In this document: piece after piece, positions 14,992-24,838 of the stretch
Position numbering within the stretch: position 1 is the stretch's first letter
Layout of the letters: the number at the start of each line of letters is the position of its first letter
Assembly (NCBI GenBank): GCA_027451885.1
Contig: DAIDHX010000238.1
Coordinates: forward strand, 1 to 48,342
DNA: 48,342 nt
Direction: 5' to 3'
Source of the DNA: Planctomycetales bacterium
GTDB lineage: Bacteria; Planctomycetota; Planctomycetia; Isosphaerales; Isosphaeraceae
Program-made: the position numbers and the translations under genes
Notes under the pieces: generated by a model
Databases searched by the model: none
The model's input: only the letters and a program-made list of their open reading frames with translations
Told to the model about the DNA's origin: nothing

Positions 14992-17265
14992 ATGCCAGAC
15001 TCTCGCCCGCTTGCCAGGATTCTGCTCGCCTGCGGCTTAGGGGCGCTTCTCACCGTGCCCGTCCGCGCCCAGGAGCCGGTCAAACCCACGACATCCGCGA
15101 CCGAGGCGAACCCGGCGGTCCCCGCGCCTGGGCATTCGACCCACGGCGAGGCGTTCAACGACGGCCCGCGCAGGGCGGGCAAGCTGATCCCTGGCATGGG
15201 GAAGGCGCACTTCGCGGCGTCGACGAAAAAGGCCGAGGCCCAGGCGTTCATCGATCAGGGCGTCGCGCAACTGCACTCGTTCTATTACTACGAAGCCGAG
15301 CGCTCGTTCCGCCAGGCGGCGAAGATCGACCCGAATTGCGCGATCGCCTACTGGGGCATGGCGATGTCGAACACGTCGAATGCCAAGCGCGGGCGCGGGT
15401 TTATTGAACAGGCAAGGAAGCGTGCCAGCGGGGCGACCCGGCGCGAGCAGCTCTATATCGAGTCTCTCGAGGCCTACTTCCGCGAGAATAGCGACGCCAA
15501 ATCGCGGCGGCAGGGGTATCTGGCGAAGCTGGAGGCGGTCGTGCATGAATTCCCAGAGGATCTGGACGCCCGGGCGTGGCTGGTGATGGTGACATGGTCG
15601 AACGCGATGGACGGCATTGGCAGCCGGCAGGCGGTCGACATGGTGCTCGACGGCGTGCTCCAGGCCGAGCCGATGCACCCCGGCGCGCACCATTACCGCA
15701 TCCATCTCTGGGACGGTGTCGACCAGAATCGGGCGCTCAAGTCGGCGGGTCTTTATGCGAAGTCGGCGCTCGGGATCGCGCACGCGTGGCACATGCCGGG
15801 GCATACCTACACGGGGCTGAAGCGGTATGCTGATGCCGCGTACCAGCAGGAAGGCTCAGCGCGGGTTGATCATGCGGCGATGTTCCGTGATCATACGATG
15901 CCGTTTGAGATCCATAACTATGCACATAACAACCAGTGGCTGTGCACAACCTACAGCCATCTGGGTCGAGTGCGGGACGCGATCGCCGTGGCGCGGAACC
16001 TGGTTGAGCAGCCGCGCGACCCGGACAAGAACGGCCCCAGGGACGGCGGCTCGTCGCAGCGGAGCGGGCGGATTCGCTGGGCGGAGGTGCTCAGTCGTTA
16101 CGAGCTCTGGGACGACCTGATCGAGGCGGACCGAAGCGGTGTGCTGGACTGGTCGAATCTGCCCGTGGAGCAGGTCCAGAAGGCGTACATGCTGGGTCAG
16201 GCGTACGCCGCGAAGAGTGATGCGAAGCACCTTGAGGAGCAGATCGGCAAGCTGCGTGGGCTGCTGGCGGAGGAAACGAAGGCGGCGTCTTCGCCTCCCG
16301 CGGGTCAGGCGGCGAGAACGCGGCAGCGGGGGACGGGTGCAACGGCGTCGGCCCTGGCGGAGCTGGAGGGCTGGCGCAAGCTGCTGACGAACGACATCGG
16401 GGGCGCGTTTGAGGAGTTCGGCCACGCGACCGCGATGCGGAAGGACGCGCTTGCGCGTGCTCATTTGAAGGCTCGTAACTACGGCCTGGCGGAGAGCACG
16501 GCGAGGCGTGGGGCGAGCGAGGCTGAGAATCAGCTCGCGCCTCTGGCCACGCTGGTTGAGGTGTTGCACGAGGCGGGAAAAGAGCCGGAAGCCAAACAGG
16601 AGTACCGCAAGCTCGAGGTCGTGGGGCGCTGGGCGGATCGTGATTTGCCGATCTTGCAGCGGCTCGAGAAGGTCGCGGCCTCGTGGCGGAGCGGCAAGTC
16701 CTGGCCGGGCTCGAATCCCGCCGCGCCCAATACAGGGACCGAGGAAACCACCGTCGATCGGATCGATCTGACAACGCTCGGGCCCCTGCTCTGGTCGCCC
16801 TTCCCGGCGGACTCGTTCACCCTGGCGGAAACGAGCGGCGCGCCCTGGCGGCTGGAAGCCCAGCGCGGGAGGTATGTGCTCGTGCTCTTCTTCCTGGGCA
16901 ACAAGTGCGCCCACTGCATGCAGCAGCTTCAGGTGTTTTCGAAGGCGTCATCGGAGTTCGCGAAGCGCAAGGTAGCGATGGTCGCGGTGAGCACCGACGA
17001 TCCGATCGAGAGCCGCAAGCTCAAGGAAAACCAGGAGGGTGTTGTGTTCACGATGCCGATTCTGGCGGACCCTGCGCTCAAGGTATTCAAACAGTATCAC
17101 GCGTTTGATGATTTCGAGGACCAGCCGCTTCATGGGACGTTCCTGATCGATCCCGAGGGTAACGTGCGTTACCAGCGGATCTCAGCGGAACCCTTTCTGG
17201 ACGTGGACTTCGTCAAGGGGGAGATCGACCGTCTCGAGCGCATGGCCAAACAGAAGAGGCCGTGA
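14992..17265 (+). CDS. Exported TPR protein with C-terminal redoxin domain
   Basis: The 757-residue protein starts with a signal peptide (basic start, hydrophobic ILLACGLGALLTVPVRAQ), so it is exported. Residues about 70-560 contain helical TPR-like repeats (YYYEAERSFRQAAKIDPN, AIAYWGMAMS). From about 600 to the end there is an AhpC/TSA-type thioredoxin fold, with VLVLFFLGNKCAHCMQQL carrying the cysteine pair C639-x-x-C642, then VAVSTDD and HGTFLIDPEGNVRY. The CxxC suggests disulfide redox or reductase activity in the periplasm, with the TPR part binding a partner protein. The stop overlaps the upstream extension of the queE frame, but that overlap disappears with the queE start I prefer. The substrate is unknown. 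Confidence 0.85.
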   Translation: MPDSRPLARILLACGLGALLTVPVRAQEPVKPTTSATEANPAVPAPGHSTHGEAFNDGPRRAGKLIPGMGKAHFAASTKKAEAQAFIDQGVAQLHSFYYYEAERSFRQAAKIDPNCAIAYWGMAMSNTSNAKRGRGFIEQARKRASGATRREQLYIESLEAYFRENSDAKSRRQGYLAKLEAVVHEFPEDLDARAWLVMVTWSNAMDGIGSRQAVDMVLDGVLQAEPMHPGAHHYRIHLWDGVDQNRALKSAGLYAKSALGIAHAWHMPGHTYTGLKRYADAAYQQEGSARVDHAAMFRDHTMPFEIHNYAHNNQWLCTTYSHLGRVRDAIAVARNLVEQPRDPDKNGPRDGGSSQRSGRIRWAEVLSRYELWDDLIEADRSGVLDWSNLPVEQVQKAYMLGQAYAAKSDAKHLEEQIGKLRGLLAEETKAASSPPAGQAARTRQRGTGATASALAELEGWRKLLTNDIGGAFEEFGHATAMRKDALARAHLKARNYGLAESTARRGASEAENQLAPLATLVEVLHEAGKEPEAKQEYRKLEVVGRWADRDLPILQRLEKVAASWRSGKSWPGSNPAAPNTGTEETTVDRIDLTTLGPLLWSPFPADSFTLAETSGAPWRLEAQRGRYVLVLFFLGNKCAHCMQQLQVFSKASSEFAKRKVAMVAVSTDDPIESRKLKENQEGVVFTMPILADPALKVFKQYHAFDDFEDQPLHGTFLIDPEGNVRYQRISAEPFLDVDFVKGEIDRLERMAKQKRP

Positions 17266-17441
17266 ATCGGCTGGTTTTCGGGGCGAGCCGAGCGCGAACC
17301 GGGGGTCTGGCAAGGGCTCCAGGTTTGCGTGTGGCCGCCGGTGTGGATGCCGCGCGTTTGCCGCCGCTCTGGGCGACTCTGCCTGGGAACCGTAAGATAA
17401 TCACGGTTGAGTCGGCCAGGGCGAGGGGTTCGTGGGGATCG

Positions 17442-18203
17442 ATGGTGCGCGCGGTGGAACAGCCGGGATCTGGTGACCTTGAGAACAAGGCTTCTACGCC
17501 CGCGCTGGGGCTTGCGCCTGAGCTGCGGCGGCGGTTGAAGCCGCTCGATTCGAAGCCCGCGGGCACGCTGCTCGTGCACGAGATTTACCGCAGTATCCAG
17601 GGAGAAAGCACGTTTGCGGGCTTGCCCTGCGTGTTCGTGCGGCTGACCGCTTGCCAGATGCGCTGCGGCTACTGCGACACCGTCCATGCGTTTACCCAGG
17701 GGCGCGTCTGGGCGCTCGAGGATGTCGTCGCCGAGGTTGAACGGCTTGGCGATCCGCTCGTCGAGCTGACCGGGGGCGAACCCCTGCTCCAGCCCGAGGC
17801 CTACCCGCTCATGACGCGCCTGCTCGACCTGGGCAAGACGGTGCTGCTCGAGACCGGCGGCGGGATCGACACCCGCGCGGTCGACCCGCGCGTGCGAATC
17901 ATCCTGGATGTGAAGACGCCCGGCTCAGGCGAGAGCGAGGGCAACGTTTGGTCCAATCTCGATCGGATCAGGCCAACCGACGAGGTGAAGTTCGTGCTGC
18001 TCGACCGCGGCGACTTTGACTGGGCGCTTGAAGTGATCGAGAAGCATGCGCTCACCGGGCGCTGCGGAGTGCTCGTGAGCGCGGTCCATGGAGCCCTTCA
18101 CCCGCGTACTCTGGCGGAGTGGATTCTCGAATCGCGCTTGCCACTGCGGTTGCAGCTTCAACTCCACAAGCTGCTTTGGGGAGCCGATGCCCGCGGAGTT
18201 TGA
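17442..18203 (+). CDS. queE: 7-carboxy-7-deazaguanine synthase, radical SAM
   Basis: QueE converts 6-carboxy-tetrahydropterin to 7-carboxy-7-deazaguanine in queuosine precursor synthesis. Counting from the ATG at 17442 the protein is 253 residues. It contains YRSIQGEST, the radical SAM cluster C71-x3-C75-x2-C78 (LTACQMRCGYCDT), ELTGGEPLLQ for SAM binding, and the QLHKLLWG-type C-terminus seen in the family. The open frame extends to 17262, but the extra 60 residues are low-complexity and would overlap the preceding gene's stop; family members are 210-250 residues, so I prefer 17442. No queC, queD or queF is visible nearby. The gene faces the small membrane protein and tatD convergently. Confidence 0.88.
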   Translation: MVRAVEQPGSGDLENKASTPALGLAPELRRRLKPLDSKPAGTLLVHEIYRSIQGESTFAGLPCVFVRLTACQMRCGYCDTVHAFTQGRVWALEDVVAEVERLGDPLVELTGGEPLLQPEAYPLMTRLLDLGKTVLLETGGGIDTRAVDPRVRIILDVKTPGSGESEGNVWSNLDRIRPTDEVKFVLLDRGDFDWALEVIEKHALTGRCGVLVSAVHGALHPRTLAEWILESRLPLRLQLQLHKLLWGADARGV

Positions 18204-18210
18204 TCGAAGG

Positions 18211-18447
18211 TCACCAGCCGAGCATCGGCCGCTGGCCCGCCATGTATTGCAGCACCAGAAGCGCGACGACATAGCCCGCAACCCGGAAGAGCATCCGCAC
18301 GAAATTGTCGAGCAGAGGCCGGAACCGAGAGCCAGCCCCCAATCGCCCCGACCCGCTGAAGACGGCGATCGAACCTCCGACAACCAGCAGCATGACCGCA
18401 GGGATAATCACCCAGGCGTTTCTGAGTTCCTGCGTCCCCTCGTCCAT
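18211..18447 (-). CDS. Small two-helix membrane protein
   Basis: With the ATG at 18447 the product is 78 residues. This start has GGGGAG six bases upstream, which decides it over the ATG at 18477. The two hydrophobic segments are about WVIIPAVMLLVVGGSIAVF and VAGYVVALLVLQYMAG, with a basic stretch between them. No family is recognised. It ends seven bases from the queE stop, facing it. Its own terminator is not obvious. The good ribosome binding site and clear membrane pattern make it more likely real than a shadow of the opposite strand. Confidence 0.6.
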   Translation of the reverse strand: MDEGTQELRNAWVIIPAVMLLVVGGSIAVFSGSGRLGAGSRFRPLLDNFVRMLFRVAGYVVALLVLQYMAGQRPMLGW

Positions 18448-18602
18448 TAGAGACTCCCCAAAACTCCAGGTCGACATTTGACGTGGCCGCCCCCTGGCAG
18501 GGCATTAGATTTATACGCCGGCGGGGAAGTGCGTCGAGGCGAAACCTGGCGCTTTGGGAGTCACGTGAGAACGGCTGGGGCTGTGAGAGGCGCTCCGGGC
18601 AA

Positions 18603-19415
18603 TCAGCCGAGCGTGCGATCTGGAGGCAGGCGGAAGAGCCTGCGAGCGTTGGCGGTGGTGAGGGCCGCGAGGTCGGCGAGGGAGATACCGCGGATCTCAG
18701 CCAATCTGGCGGCCGTGACGGCGACGCGTGCTGGCTCGTTCGTCTGGCCGCGGTAGGGGTGGGGTGTGAGGTAAGGGCTATCGGTCTCGACCATGATTCT
18801 GTCAGCGGGCGTCCGCGCGGCGACCTCGCGGAGTGTGTCGAGGTTCTTGTTCGTGAAGCTGATCATGCCTGCGAACGAGAGGTCGAGACCCATGGCCAGG
18901 AACGCCTGGGCGTCGTCCCAGGTTCCCGTGAATGAATGCATTACGCCGCGGACGGGGCGATTGAGGGCCGAGAGGTGTTCGATGAGGTCGCGCTGGGCGT
19001 CTCGGCAGTGGATCACGACGGGAAGGTCAAGTCTGCGTGCCAGCTCAAGATGGCGATCGAACCAGGCGCGTTGGAGATCGAACGGGGTGTCTTTCCAGTG
19101 GCGGTCGAGCCCGGTCTCACCAATCGCCACAACATGTTTCCTTGAGGCGAGTTGAGTGATGGATTTCCAGTCTGCGTCGGTGGCGTTTGCGGCTTCGTTG
19201 GGATGGATTCCGACGGCGGCGAAGAGACCTGGATAGGCTTCCGCGAGCGCGAGGACGCGTGGGCTGTCCTCGGTGGTGGTGCCGATGGCGATGACCTGGC
19301 GCACGCCGGCGTGACTGGCTCGATCAAGCACGGCTTCGATCTGGGGGTGGAGGCGGCGATCGTCGAGATGGGCGTGGGTATCGACGAGTTCGGGGGTAAG
19401 GTCCACGCAGCTCAT
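18603..19415 (-). CDS. tatD: TatD-family metal-dependent hydrolase
   Basis: The 270-residue protein has all TatD signatures: DTHAHLD (12-18) with the two metal-binding histidines, GIHPNE, GETGLD with the bridging glutamate, VIHCRDA, MHSFTG, and ETDSPYLTPHP with a metal-binding aspartate. The length matches the family. TatD-like enzymes are two-metal 3' exonucleases acting on DNA, and some act on D-amino-acyl substrates; the exact activity here cannot be told. The gene diverges from nusA, with about 375 bases between the two start codons. Confidence 0.9.
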   Translation of the reverse strand: MSCVDLTPELVDTHAHLDDRRLHPQIEAVLDRASHAGVRQVIAIGTTTEDSPRVLALAEAYPGLFAAVGIHPNEAANATDADWKSITQLASRKHVVAIGETGLDRHWKDTPFDLQRAWFDRHLELARRLDLPVVIHCRDAQRDLIEHLSALNRPVRGVMHSFTGTWDDAQAFLAMGLDLSFAGMISFTNKNLDTLREVAARTPADRIMVETDSPYLTPHPYRGQTNEPARVAVTAARLAEIRGISLADLAALTTANARRLFRLPPDRTLG

Positions 19416-19490
19416 CCAGATTTCGCGGATGCGTGCCTTGAGCAGGCCGCAATCCCTTGATAGGAGGCGTTTTCCTCATTGTTGAGCGAC

Positions 19491-19520
19491 TTGACAGGCC
19501 TGTCAACGGCGTGATAGCTT
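19491..19520 (+). promoter_or_regulatory. Consensus-like promoter of nusA with a palindrome over the -35 box
   Basis: TTGACA at 19491-19496 and TAGCTT at 19515-19520 are separated by 18 bases and lie in the tatD-nusA intergenic region (19416-19789). The -35 box is the left half of a perfect 16-base palindrome, TTGACAGGCCTGTCAA (19491-19506), which could be an operator. The remaining leader of about 270 bases before the nusA ATG shows no riboswitch I recognise. Promoter use is inferred from the sequence only. Confidence 0.55.
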
Positions 19521-19789
19521 GTGTGCCTAGGCCGGAGATCGGTGCGAGTCGATCTTGCTCGGCCCGGAAGGGGCTCGGGTTCGCAGTCCGCGCATATGGA
19601 TCGTTCTTATGGTCCTGGGCGGGTCTGAACCTGAAGGGGTGTGGCTTATTTCGGCGCACCGCGTGGTCAGGAATTCCGAGCCTCCTCCGACGGGGCGCGG
19701 GGTTCCAGCGGACGTCGCCCGCGTCGTGGCTTCAGCGTCCCGCTCCGCTGGACGACGCGTTCGCCTATTGCCCGCCTCGGAGGATTCGC

Positions 19790-21349
19790 ATGAGCGTAGA
19801 CCTGGTTCGGATTGTCGACAGCATCCACCGCGACAAGAACATCTCGAAGGACGTGCTCTTCGAGGGAATCCAGGCTGCGCTCGTCACGGCCGCGCGAAAG
19901 CATTATCCCGAGGCCGCTGAGATCGACGTGCGGATCGATCAGGACACCGGAGCCATCGACGCCACCAAGGACGGCGTGAAGATGGACCCGGGCGAACTGG
20001 GTCGGATCGCGGCCCAGACGGCCAAGCAGCTCATTATTCAGAAGATTCGCGAGGCCGAGCGCGACAGCCGCTTCGACGAGTTTGTGGACCAGCGATTCGA
20101 CCTGGTCACGGGGACGGTTCAGCGCTTCGAGGGGGGCGCGGTGATCGTCGACCTGGGCAAGACGGACGCGATCTTACCCCGCAGCGAGCAGATCCCGGGC
20201 GAGAGCCACCAGCCCAACGAACGAGTTCGGGCGGTCATTCTCGACGTGAAGAAGTCAGGCCAGAGGGTGAAGATCATCCTGAGCCGGACCCATGCCGAGT
20301 TCGTGCGCAGGCTTTTTGAGCTTGAGATCCCTGAGATTGCGGACCAGATCATCACGATCCGGGCGCTCGCGCGAGAGGCGGGGTATCGATCGAAAGTGGC
20401 GGTGACCTCGATCGACGCCAAGGTTGACCCGGTCGGCGCATGCGTGGGCGTGCGGGGCACGCGAATCAAGAATATCGTGGATGAGCTTGGCGGTGAGAAG
20501 ATTGACATCGTGCGCTGGAATGAGTCGCTCCAGGTTCTGATTCAGGAGGCGCTCAAGCCGGCGGAGATTTCCGAGGTCTTGCTCTGTCATTTGCTGGGCC
20601 GGGCGATTGTTCTGGTGCGTGACGATCAGCTTTCGCTGGCGATCGGCCGCCGCGGCCAGAACGTTCGGCTGGCGTCGAAGCTGGTGGGCTGGGATATTGA
20701 AATCCGCACTGCGGAAGAGCTCGACGACGACTTCGAGAAGGCAGTGCAAGCCTTCGAGAAGATCGAAGGGGTGGATACCGACCTGGCGGTCCGGCTCGCC
20801 GAGCAGGGAATCCTGAATTACGACGATCTGTCGGTGATGGAAATCTCGGACCTGGTGAACACCTTCGAGGGGCTGACGGAAGATCTGGCAGTTTCGATTG
20901 TGGAACAGGCGGAGAAACTGGCGGAAGAACACACCGAGGAGTCGCCGCGTCGAAAGGGTTCGCGGTCGAGTGCGGGAGAGCCGGCGGCCGCCGAAGGCGA
21001 GGCGGGAACGGCAGTTGAGGAATCCGCGCCGGGAGATGAAGCCGAAGGTGAGGAGCTTGCGGAAGCCGGGGGTGCCGAGGAATCGGCGGCTGAGTCGGAG
21101 CTTCACGACGTCGATCTGTCGATCGAGAACTCCGGGCTGAAAACGCGCGGCCACGAGGTCACGTTCCCGCCGCCGGAGGACGATCAAGGAGATGGGATTC
21201 GGATCGCGACCGAGGCAGTCGAGGGGGCTGAGGAGGAAGCCGCGGGCGGAGAGTCTGCGGAGCCAGAATCCGCGCCACGCTCAGCGCGGGGGAAGCGGCG
21301 AAGTTCAGGCGGGAGTGAGACGACTGAAGGGGAGCCGGAACCGGAATAA
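19790..21349 (+). CDS. nusA: Transcription termination/antitermination factor NusA
   Basis: I start at ATG 19790, which has CGGAGG about eight bases upstream and begins [13 protein letters not shown]; the frame is open further upstream, but that part has no NusA similarity. The 519 residues comprise the N-terminal polymerase-binding domain (1-110), an S1 domain ([20 protein letters not shown]), KH1 ([17 protein letters not shown]), KH2 ([20 protein letters not shown]) and a helix-hairpin-helix-like module ([17 protein letters not shown]). A long Glu/Ala-rich acidic tail (about 380-519) has no family match. NusA binds RNA polymerase and modulates pausing and termination. It heads the nusA-infB-rbfA group. 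rimP and ylxR, usual neighbours, are not present. Confidence 0.95.
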   Translation: MSVDLVRIVDSIHRDKNISKDVLFEGIQAALVTAARKHYPEAAEIDVRIDQDTGAIDATKDGVKMDPGELGRIAAQTAKQLIIQKIREAERDSRFDEFVDQRFDLVTGTVQRFEGGAVIVDLGKTDAILPRSEQIPGESHQPNERVRAVILDVKKSGQRVKIILSRTHAEFVRRLFELEIPEIADQIITIRALAREAGYRSKVAVTSIDAKVDPVGACVGVRGTRIKNIVDELGGEKIDIVRWNESLQVLIQEALKPAEISEVLLCHLLGRAIVLVRDDQLSLAIGRRGQNVRLASKLVGWDIEIRTAEELDDDFEKAVQAFEKIEGVDTDLAVRLAEQGILNYDDLSVMEISDLVNTFEGLTEDLAVSIVEQAEKLAEEHTEESPRRKGSRSSAGEPAAAEGEAGTAVEESAPGDEAEGEELAEAGGAEESAAESELHDVDLSIENSGLKTRGHEVTFPPPEDDQGDGIRIATEAVEGAEEEAAGGESAEPESAPRSARGKRRSSGGSETTEGEPEPE

Positions 21350-21560
21350 GAGGGCGGGTGGAACCGTGGGGTCGGCTCTGGCCGGGCGCCTTGATCGAGG
21401 CCGTGCGCGGGTCGGTTCGGATTTCGGTGTCGCTTTCGCAAAGACGCCATGGCCTTGAAATGGGTCGAATTGTTACACTCAAGACTTGCCGAAATTTGGT
21501 ATTCTCGTTTCCTGAGGACGCTCTTCCAGGGGTCAAAGAGGCGAGCGAGAGGAGTAGCCT

Positions 21561-24500
21561 TTGTCGACGCGTGTGCACCAGTTGGCCAGCGAATTAGGGG
21601 TCAAGAGCCAGGAGTTGCTCGAGCGTATCCAGAAATGGGGGCTTGAGGTTAAGGTGAGTGCGCTCGCCAGTCTTGACGCGGCGACCGTGGATCGGATCCG
21701 GGAGCTCATGAAGCAGGAGGAAACAGGGGAGCCGGACAAGGGCGTTCCTGCGGCGACGAAGGCCGCGGAGACCGTTTCGGCTGTATCCCCCGCGTTGCGG
21801 GCAGAGCCCCCAGCGTCTCAACCGGCGTCGTCGCCGGCTTCGCAGCCGCATGCGCCAGAGATTTCACCGGCCCCCGCGGCTCGGCCGGTCTCGCCTCCGA
21901 GCGGCGTTGAGGCGTCACAGCCGCCAGGCGGTCCTCGGCCCATGCAACCGCCGGCTCCGCCACAGCGTCCCGGCGCTGCGCCAGGCGCTCCGCAGCAAGG
22001 GGTGGCTTCGCAGGCGTCCTCGCTCTCATCGCGTCCCCCGGCCGGCTCCTCGCGTCCTGGTAGCGGGGGGCCGGGGCAAGCGTCTCCACCACGTCCTCCG
22101 CAAAATGCGAGCGCTCCCTTGTCGCGGCCAGGCGGTTTCGCCAGCGCCCGTTCCGGCCCCGCACCTCTGTCTGGGCATGGGGCGTTTCGTGGTGGTCAGC
22201 GTCCGGGAGGACCTGGGCCATCTCCCCAGCGGCCTGAGCAACGCGGTTCGATGCCGCGCGACTCCTCCCAGCCGCTCCAGCCGCTCAAGCGGAGCGATTA
22301 CATGAGCGCGGCCGGCACACCGATGACCCAGCGGCCGCCTTCCGGACCCGGAACAGGTCCGCGCGAGGGGGCTGAATCGCCCGGCGGCGAAGGCCGGCGC
22401 GAGGCGCCTCGTAGCGGCGGCCGCCCGCTCCCGCCCGTGGCCAGCCCTGCCCCCATGGTCCAGCGACCCTCCGCGCCATCGCGTCCTTCGTCGCTTGGCC
22501 CGGTTCAGCGACCGGAAAAGTCGATGACCCGGGAAGAGCTGATCCAGCTCATGAAGTCGGGGCAGATCGGCGGGTTGAGCACGCCTCCCGGCGCGCAGCC
22601 GCCGAGCGGCCCCAGAGCTCCCGGCTCAGTACGTCCGAGCGTTCTGCCTCCGGCCGGACCGCGGGGGGGGGAAGGGACGCCGTTTCCCGGCGGGCCGCAA
22701 GCCAGGCGTCCCGGTCCCGGGGTTGCGCCGCCGGTTGCCACCGAGGACGAGGACGATCGCAAGGGCAAGGTGGGCCGGGGCAGTCCCGCCAGCGAGCGTG
22801 CGGGGCGCCGCGCCCGCCGGATCGAGCGCGCGGGCGAGCGCAGGGTGACCTCTCCGGTGCCCACGGCCGCATTGCTCGGCGAGGACGAGGAAACGCGGCG
22901 GACCCGCTTCACCGCGCGCAAGTCCCGCGGGATGTCGCGCAGCGGCCTTGCTTCCCCGCGCAAATCGCACGTCGAGCTCGAGCCGCCGATCAGCGTCCGT
23001 TCGCTCTCCGAAGCGATCGGTATCAAGGCGAACGAGCTTATCCGCAAGCTCATGGCGATGAACCAGATGGCCACGATCAACGCCAATCTGGACGACGAGC
23101 TTGCCATGATGCTCGCGCTGGAATTCGGCATTGAGCTCGAGGTCGTGCATCCGCGCACGGCGGAGGACGACCTGCTGTCCGCGCTGTCGGAGTCGAGCCC
23201 GTCGGAGAATCTCCAGCTCAGGCCGCCTGTGGTCACGATCCTGGGCCATGTCGACCACGGCAAGACGTCGCTGCTGGATCGGATCCGCAAGTCGAACGTC
23301 GTCGAATCCGAAAGCGGCGGCATTACGCAGCACATTGGCGCCTATCAGGTCGAGGCCAATGGCAAGGCGATCACGTTCGTCGATACGCCTGGCCACGAGG
23401 CGTTCACCTCGATGCGGGCGCGTGGGGCGAATGTGACCGATATCGTCGTGCTTGTCGTCGCCGCGGATGACGGCGTGATGCCGCAAACGGTGGAGGCCAT
23501 CGCGCACGCCAAGGCGGCCGGGGTGCCGATCGTGGCCGCGCTCAACAAGATCGACCTGCCGAACGCCAACACGCTGGCGAACGTCAACAAGATTCTGGGC
23601 GAGCTTTCACAACAGGGTCTGCACCCGGTGGAATGGGGCGGCGATGTGGAAGTGGTCAAAACCTCGGCGACCACGGGCGAGGGAATTCCCGAGCTGCTCA
23701 CCACACTTGAGACGATTGCCGAGCTCCATGAGCTCAAGGCCGATCCGACCCGGCCCGCGTCGGGAACCTGCATGGAGGCGTCGCTCTCGGAAGGCCGGGG
23801 CGTGGTCGCCACGATGCTTGTCAAGGATGGCACCCTGCGTGTGGGGGACGTGGTGGTCTGCGGTGATGGTTATGGCCGCGTCCGGGCGCTATTCGACGAC
23901 AAGGGCCGCCTGGTTGAGTCAGCCGGGCCGTCGGCGCCGGTGGAAGTCTCCGGCCTCGACGTCGTGCCGACGGCTGGCGAAAGCTTCGCGGTCGTGGACG
24001 ACATCTCACGCGCCCGGGAAGTGGCCGAGACGCGCAGAGGCCGCGCGCGTGACGCCGCCAAGGCCGAACGCCAGTCGGTCACGCTCGAGAATCTTTACAG
24101 CAAGATGGCCGAGCGCAAGCTCAAGAGCCTGAACCTGATCCTCAAGGCCGACGTGCAGGGCTCGATCGAAGCGCTTACCAAGGAGCTCGAGAAGCTCGAC
24201 AACGACGAGGTGCCGATTCGCATCCTGCTCAAGGCGGTGGGCGGGATCACCGAAAGCGACGTCATTCTGGCCGACGCTTCGCAGGCGATCATCATCGGCT
24301 TCCGGGTCGCGCCCGAGGATCGTGCGATCTCGCTGGCCGAGGAAAAGAAGATCGAGATCCGCCGCTACGACATCATCTACCAGGTGACCGACGACGTGAA
24401 GAAGGCCGTCGAGGGCATGCTGGTGCCCGAGGTCAAGGAAGTCCACCTGGGCCGGGCGGTCGTCCGCCAGGTCTTCAAGATCTCGAAGGTGGGTACGGTC

Positions 24501-24734
24501 GCGGGCTGCTTCGTGACCCAGGGCTCGATCGAGCGCTCGGCCAAGGTTCGGCTGATTCGCGAGGGCCGGGAAATCTACAAGGGGGCCATCGAGGCTCTCA
24601 AGCGCTTCAAGGACGACGTCAAGGAGGTGCCGCAGAACTTCGAATGCGGCATCAAGATCGGCAATTTCGACGATGTGAAGATCGACGACGTGATCGAGGC
24701 TTACCGCATCGACGTAATTCGAAGGACGCTCTGA
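21561..24734 (+). CDS. infB: Translation initiation factor IF-2
   Basis: This 1057-residue protein starts with TTG at 21561, supported by GAGAGGAG just upstream and by the standard N-terminus STRVHQLASELG. The first 55 residues form an IF2_N domain. A Pro/Ser/Gly-rich linker of about 350 residues follows, then a second IF2_N-like domain (SVRSLSEAIGIKANELIRKL, near 475). The GTPase has G1 GHVDHGKT (about 560-567), G3 DTPGH, G4 NKID and a TSATTG G5, followed by beta-barrel and C-terminal domains ending EAYRIDVIRRTL. IF-2 positions initiator tRNA on the ribosome. The linker is longer than in many bacteria and is likely disordered. Confidence 0.96.
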   Translation: MSTRVHQLASELGVKSQELLERIQKWGLEVKVSALASLDAATVDRIRELMKQEETGEPDKGVPAATKAAETVSAVSPALRAEPPASQPASSPASQPHAPEISPAPAARPVSPPSGVEASQPPGGPRPMQPPAPPQRPGAAPGAPQQGVASQASSLSSRPPAGSSRPGSGGPGQASPPRPPQNASAPLSRPGGFASARSGPAPLSGHGAFRGGQRPGGPGPSPQRPEQRGSMPRDSSQPLQPLKRSDYMSAAGTPMTQRPPSGPGTGPREGAESPGGEGRREAPRSGGRPLPPVASPAPMVQRPSAPSRPSSLGPVQRPEKSMTREELIQLMKSGQIGGLSTPPGAQPPSGPRAPGSVRPSVLPPAGPRGGEGTPFPGGPQARRPGPGVAPPVATEDEDDRKGKVGRGSPASERAGRRARRIERAGERRVTSPVPTAALLGEDEETRRTRFTARKSRGMSRSGLASPRKSHVELEPPISVRSLSEAIGIKANELIRKLMAMNQMATINANLDDELAMMLALEFGIELEVVHPRTAEDDLLSALSESSPSENLQLRPPVVTILGHVDHGKTSLLDRIRKSNVVESESGGITQHIGAYQVEANGKAITFVDTPGHEAFTSMRARGANVTDIVVLVVAADDGVMPQTVEAIAHAKAAGVPIVAALNKIDLPNANTLANVNKILGELSQQGLHPVEWGGDVEVVKTSATTGEGIPELLTTLETIAELHELKADPTRPASGTCMEASLSEGRGVVATMLVKDGTLRVGDVVVCGDGYGRVRALFDDKGRLVESAGPSAPVEVSGLDVVPTAGESFAVVDDISRAREVAETRRGRARDAAKAERQSVTLENLYSKMAERKLKSLNLILKADVQGSIEALTKELEKLDNDEVPIRILLKAVGGITESDVILADASQAIIIGFRVAPEDRAISLAEEKKIEIRRYDIIYQVTDDVKKAVEGMLVPEVKEVHLGRAVVRQVFKISKVGTVAGCFVTQGSIERSAKVRLIREGREIYKGAIEALKRFKDDVKEVPQNFECGIKIGNFDDVKIDDVIEAYRIDVIRRTL

Positions 24735-24838
24735 TTCCAGTTCGGCGAGCCTTCGCGAGGATCCTCGCGCGCGGATTCCAGGCCGCCTCGCCGAGCGTCG
24801 AGTTGCAGGTTCGTTAGCCCCGGGGAAAGCGTTCGCCC

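Noticed and set aside
15856-16914. 352-codon minus-strand frame inside the TPR-redoxin gene
   Set aside because: Arg/Leu/Pro-rich antisense shadow of a gene with clear domains on the plus strand.
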